Below, piece by piece: positions 5,783-6,661 of a DNA stretch of 6,661 nt. Numbering within the stretch: position 1 is the stretch's first letter; every line of letters starts with the position of its first letter. The stretch covers positions 4,094 to 10,754 of the forward strand of contig PLSZ01000363.1 in the NCBI GenBank assembly GCA_003164305.1. Reading direction: 5' to 3'. This stretch comes from Acetobacteraceae bacterium (GTDB taxonomy: Bacteria > Pseudomonadota > Alphaproteobacteria > Acetobacterales > Acetobacteraceae). The notes under the pieces were generated by a model. It saw only the letters and a list, made by a program, of their open reading frames with translations, made no database searches and was not told where the DNA came from. The position numbers and the translations under genes are program-made.

Positions 5783-6550
5783 TCAATGAGTCTTCGCAGC
5801 CTTGCGCAGATGCGCGAACTGTTCGGTGAGCAGCGAGCCAGAATAATAGGTCGGCGCGAAGGCCGGGTGAGCCCGAATGGCGTCGTACCAAAGTTGCACC
5901 CGCGGCAGGTCCTCCCAATCGGCCTCGCGGTCGAGATCGGCCATGCGCACGATCGCCGGCATCAGCGCAATATCCGCAAGCGATAGATCGCTGCCGAGGA
6001 GCCAGGGACCGCCGCTTCTCGCGAGCTCCGCATTCATGCGCTCATAGGTCCGGCGCAGCCGAGCCAGCGCGGCGTCCATGTCCTTCTGCGGAAAGCCGTT
6101 GCGGCCCAGCGCCAGCAGGAATTCCTTGCGCAGCGGTTTTGAGTTCGCATGCGCAACGAATTCCGCCTCGCTCATTGCTGCGTAGCGCGGCAGGAAGGCG
6201 AGATTATAGGTCGGCACGCGCACCGACGCCGCGGGAATTTCATCGATGAAACGCATCAGCGACCGCATTTTTGCGCGCAAGACCGGATCGCGCGGCGTGA
6301 AGCTCGCAGGCTTCGGTGCGATCTCGTCGAGATATTCGATGATGACCGCGGAATCGATCACGATCGCGCCGTCATGGTCGAGGGTGGGCACCACGCCGTT
6401 TGGATTGAGCGCCAGATAGTCCGGCTTGAGCTGGTCGCCGGCGAGCAGGTCGAGCTTGATCTCGGCGAACGGCAGCTTCTTGGCGTGCAGCACGAACCGC
6501 ACGCGCTGGCTGCAAGTCGATTGCGGCGCGTCGTAGAGAGTGAATGCCAT
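5783..6550 (-). CDS. Glutathione S-transferase family protein, LigF-like insert
   Basis: Cytoplasmic GST-fold protein of 255 residues, longer than the usual 200-220. Seen: N-terminal thioredoxin-like domain (about 1-80) with STCSQRVR (11-18), close to the SSC active-site motif of zeta-class GSTs with S11 as likely catalytic residue; the cis-Pro VVPTL (53-57, P55); a DS pair (66-67) where most GSTs have ES for binding the glutamyl part of glutathione; and a helical C-terminal domain with the SLADIAL capping box (190-196). The extra length lies at about 113-160 and includes MSEAEF (126-131) and RNGFPQ (150-155), which I recall from the lignin beta-etherase LigF of Sphingobium. That suggests a LigF-like subgroup acting on ethers or other conjugates, but does not prove the activity. 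The ATG has no strong ribosome binding site; no earlier start codon is seen in the preceding seven codons. Convergent with the TetR gene. Confidence 0.93.
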   Translation of the reverse strand: MAFTLYDAPQSTCSQRVRFVLHAKKLPFAEIKLDLLAGDQLKPDYLALNPNGVVPTLDHDGAIVIDSAVIIEYLDEIAPKPASFTPRDPVLRAKMRSLMRFIDEIPAASVRVPTYNLAFLPRYAAMSEAEFVAHANSKPLRKEFLLALGRNGFPQKDMDAALARLRRTYERMNAELARSGGPWLLGSDLSLADIALMPAIVRMADLDREADWEDLPRVQLWYDAIRAHPAFAPTYYSGSLLTEQFAHLRKAAKTH

Positions 6551-6661
6551 GGGCCGGTCCCAAATGATCCGGCAGACATCGCCGGTTGAGCCTCTTATCG
6601 CGCTGCGAGCTTCGCGGAAACCCAGTCTTTAGGCATGGCTGGAAGGCATGGCCTGAATAGA
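6551..6661 (-). other. Leader region of the GST gene, no gene supported
   Basis: On the minus strand a CCGGC/GCCGG pair (6569-6573 and 6581-6585, 7-base loop) could form a small hairpin in the GST leader. No good promoter was found; a GATAAG on the minus strand near 6594-6599 is the nearest -10-like string. The octamer GGCATGGC occurs twice in direct orientation (6632-6639 and 6645-6652). A short plus-strand open frame from 6635 runs off the edge and cannot be judged. Confidence 0.3.

Noticed and set aside
6635..6661. Possible start of a plus-strand gene running off the right edge
   Set aside because: Only nine codons are visible and there is no clear ribosome binding site; cannot be supported.

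Overview
The base composition (GC-rich throughout, with long open frames on the strand opposite most genes) and the gene content point to an alphaproteobacterium, most likely of the order Hyphomicrobiales (Bradyrhizobium / Rhodopseudomonas / Xanthobacteraceae-like). The main hints are a TctC/Bug-type solute-binding protein, a Rieske protein with a Tat signal, and a small secreted His/Gly protein of a kind I associate with that order. The order-level assignment is inference; no rRNA or other marker gene lies in the window. I see no tRNA, rRNA, CRISPR array, insertion sequence or phage gene.

Layout, left to right. (1) Bases 1-1077, minus strand: an MFS transporter of the YnfM type, cut at the left edge and lacking its C-terminus. 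(2) 1141-1800, minus: a Rieske [2Fe-2S] protein of the cytochrome bc1 type, standing without cytochrome b or c1 genes. (3) 1801-1960: a 160-base divergent control region holding a candidate promoter for the Rieske gene and a perfect 7-7-7 inverted repeat. (4) 1961-3640, plus: a thiamine-diphosphate enzyme resembling the acetolactate synthase large subunit but lacking some of its hallmarks. (5) 3681-3959, plus: a small exported His/Gly-rich protein of unknown function. (6) 3966-4955, minus: an orphan Bug/TctC periplasmic binding protein. (7) 4956-5117: a second divergent control region, with a near-perfect 14-bp palindrome. (8) 5118-5780, plus: a TetR-type regulator. (9) 5783-6550, minus: a glutathione S-transferase-like protein with an insert that recalls LigF beta-etherases. 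(10) 6551-6661: the leader of the GST gene, with no gene I can support.

How they fit together. The genes form two divergent pairs (Rieske/TPP enzyme and Bug/TetR) and two very tight convergent pairs (His/Gly protein against Bug, 6-base gap; TetR against GST, 2-base gap). The MFS gene follows the Rieske gene on the same strand after 63 bases and may be co-transcribed or may have its own leaderless promoter. No single pathway ties the genes together. It looks like an ordinary chromosomal stretch of metabolic and transport genes. The points most worth a second look are the orphan Rieske gene, the AHAS-like enzyme with a changed specificity residue, the LigF-like GST and the two palindromes in the divergent regions. 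I found no convincing evidence of an undescribed multi-gene system.
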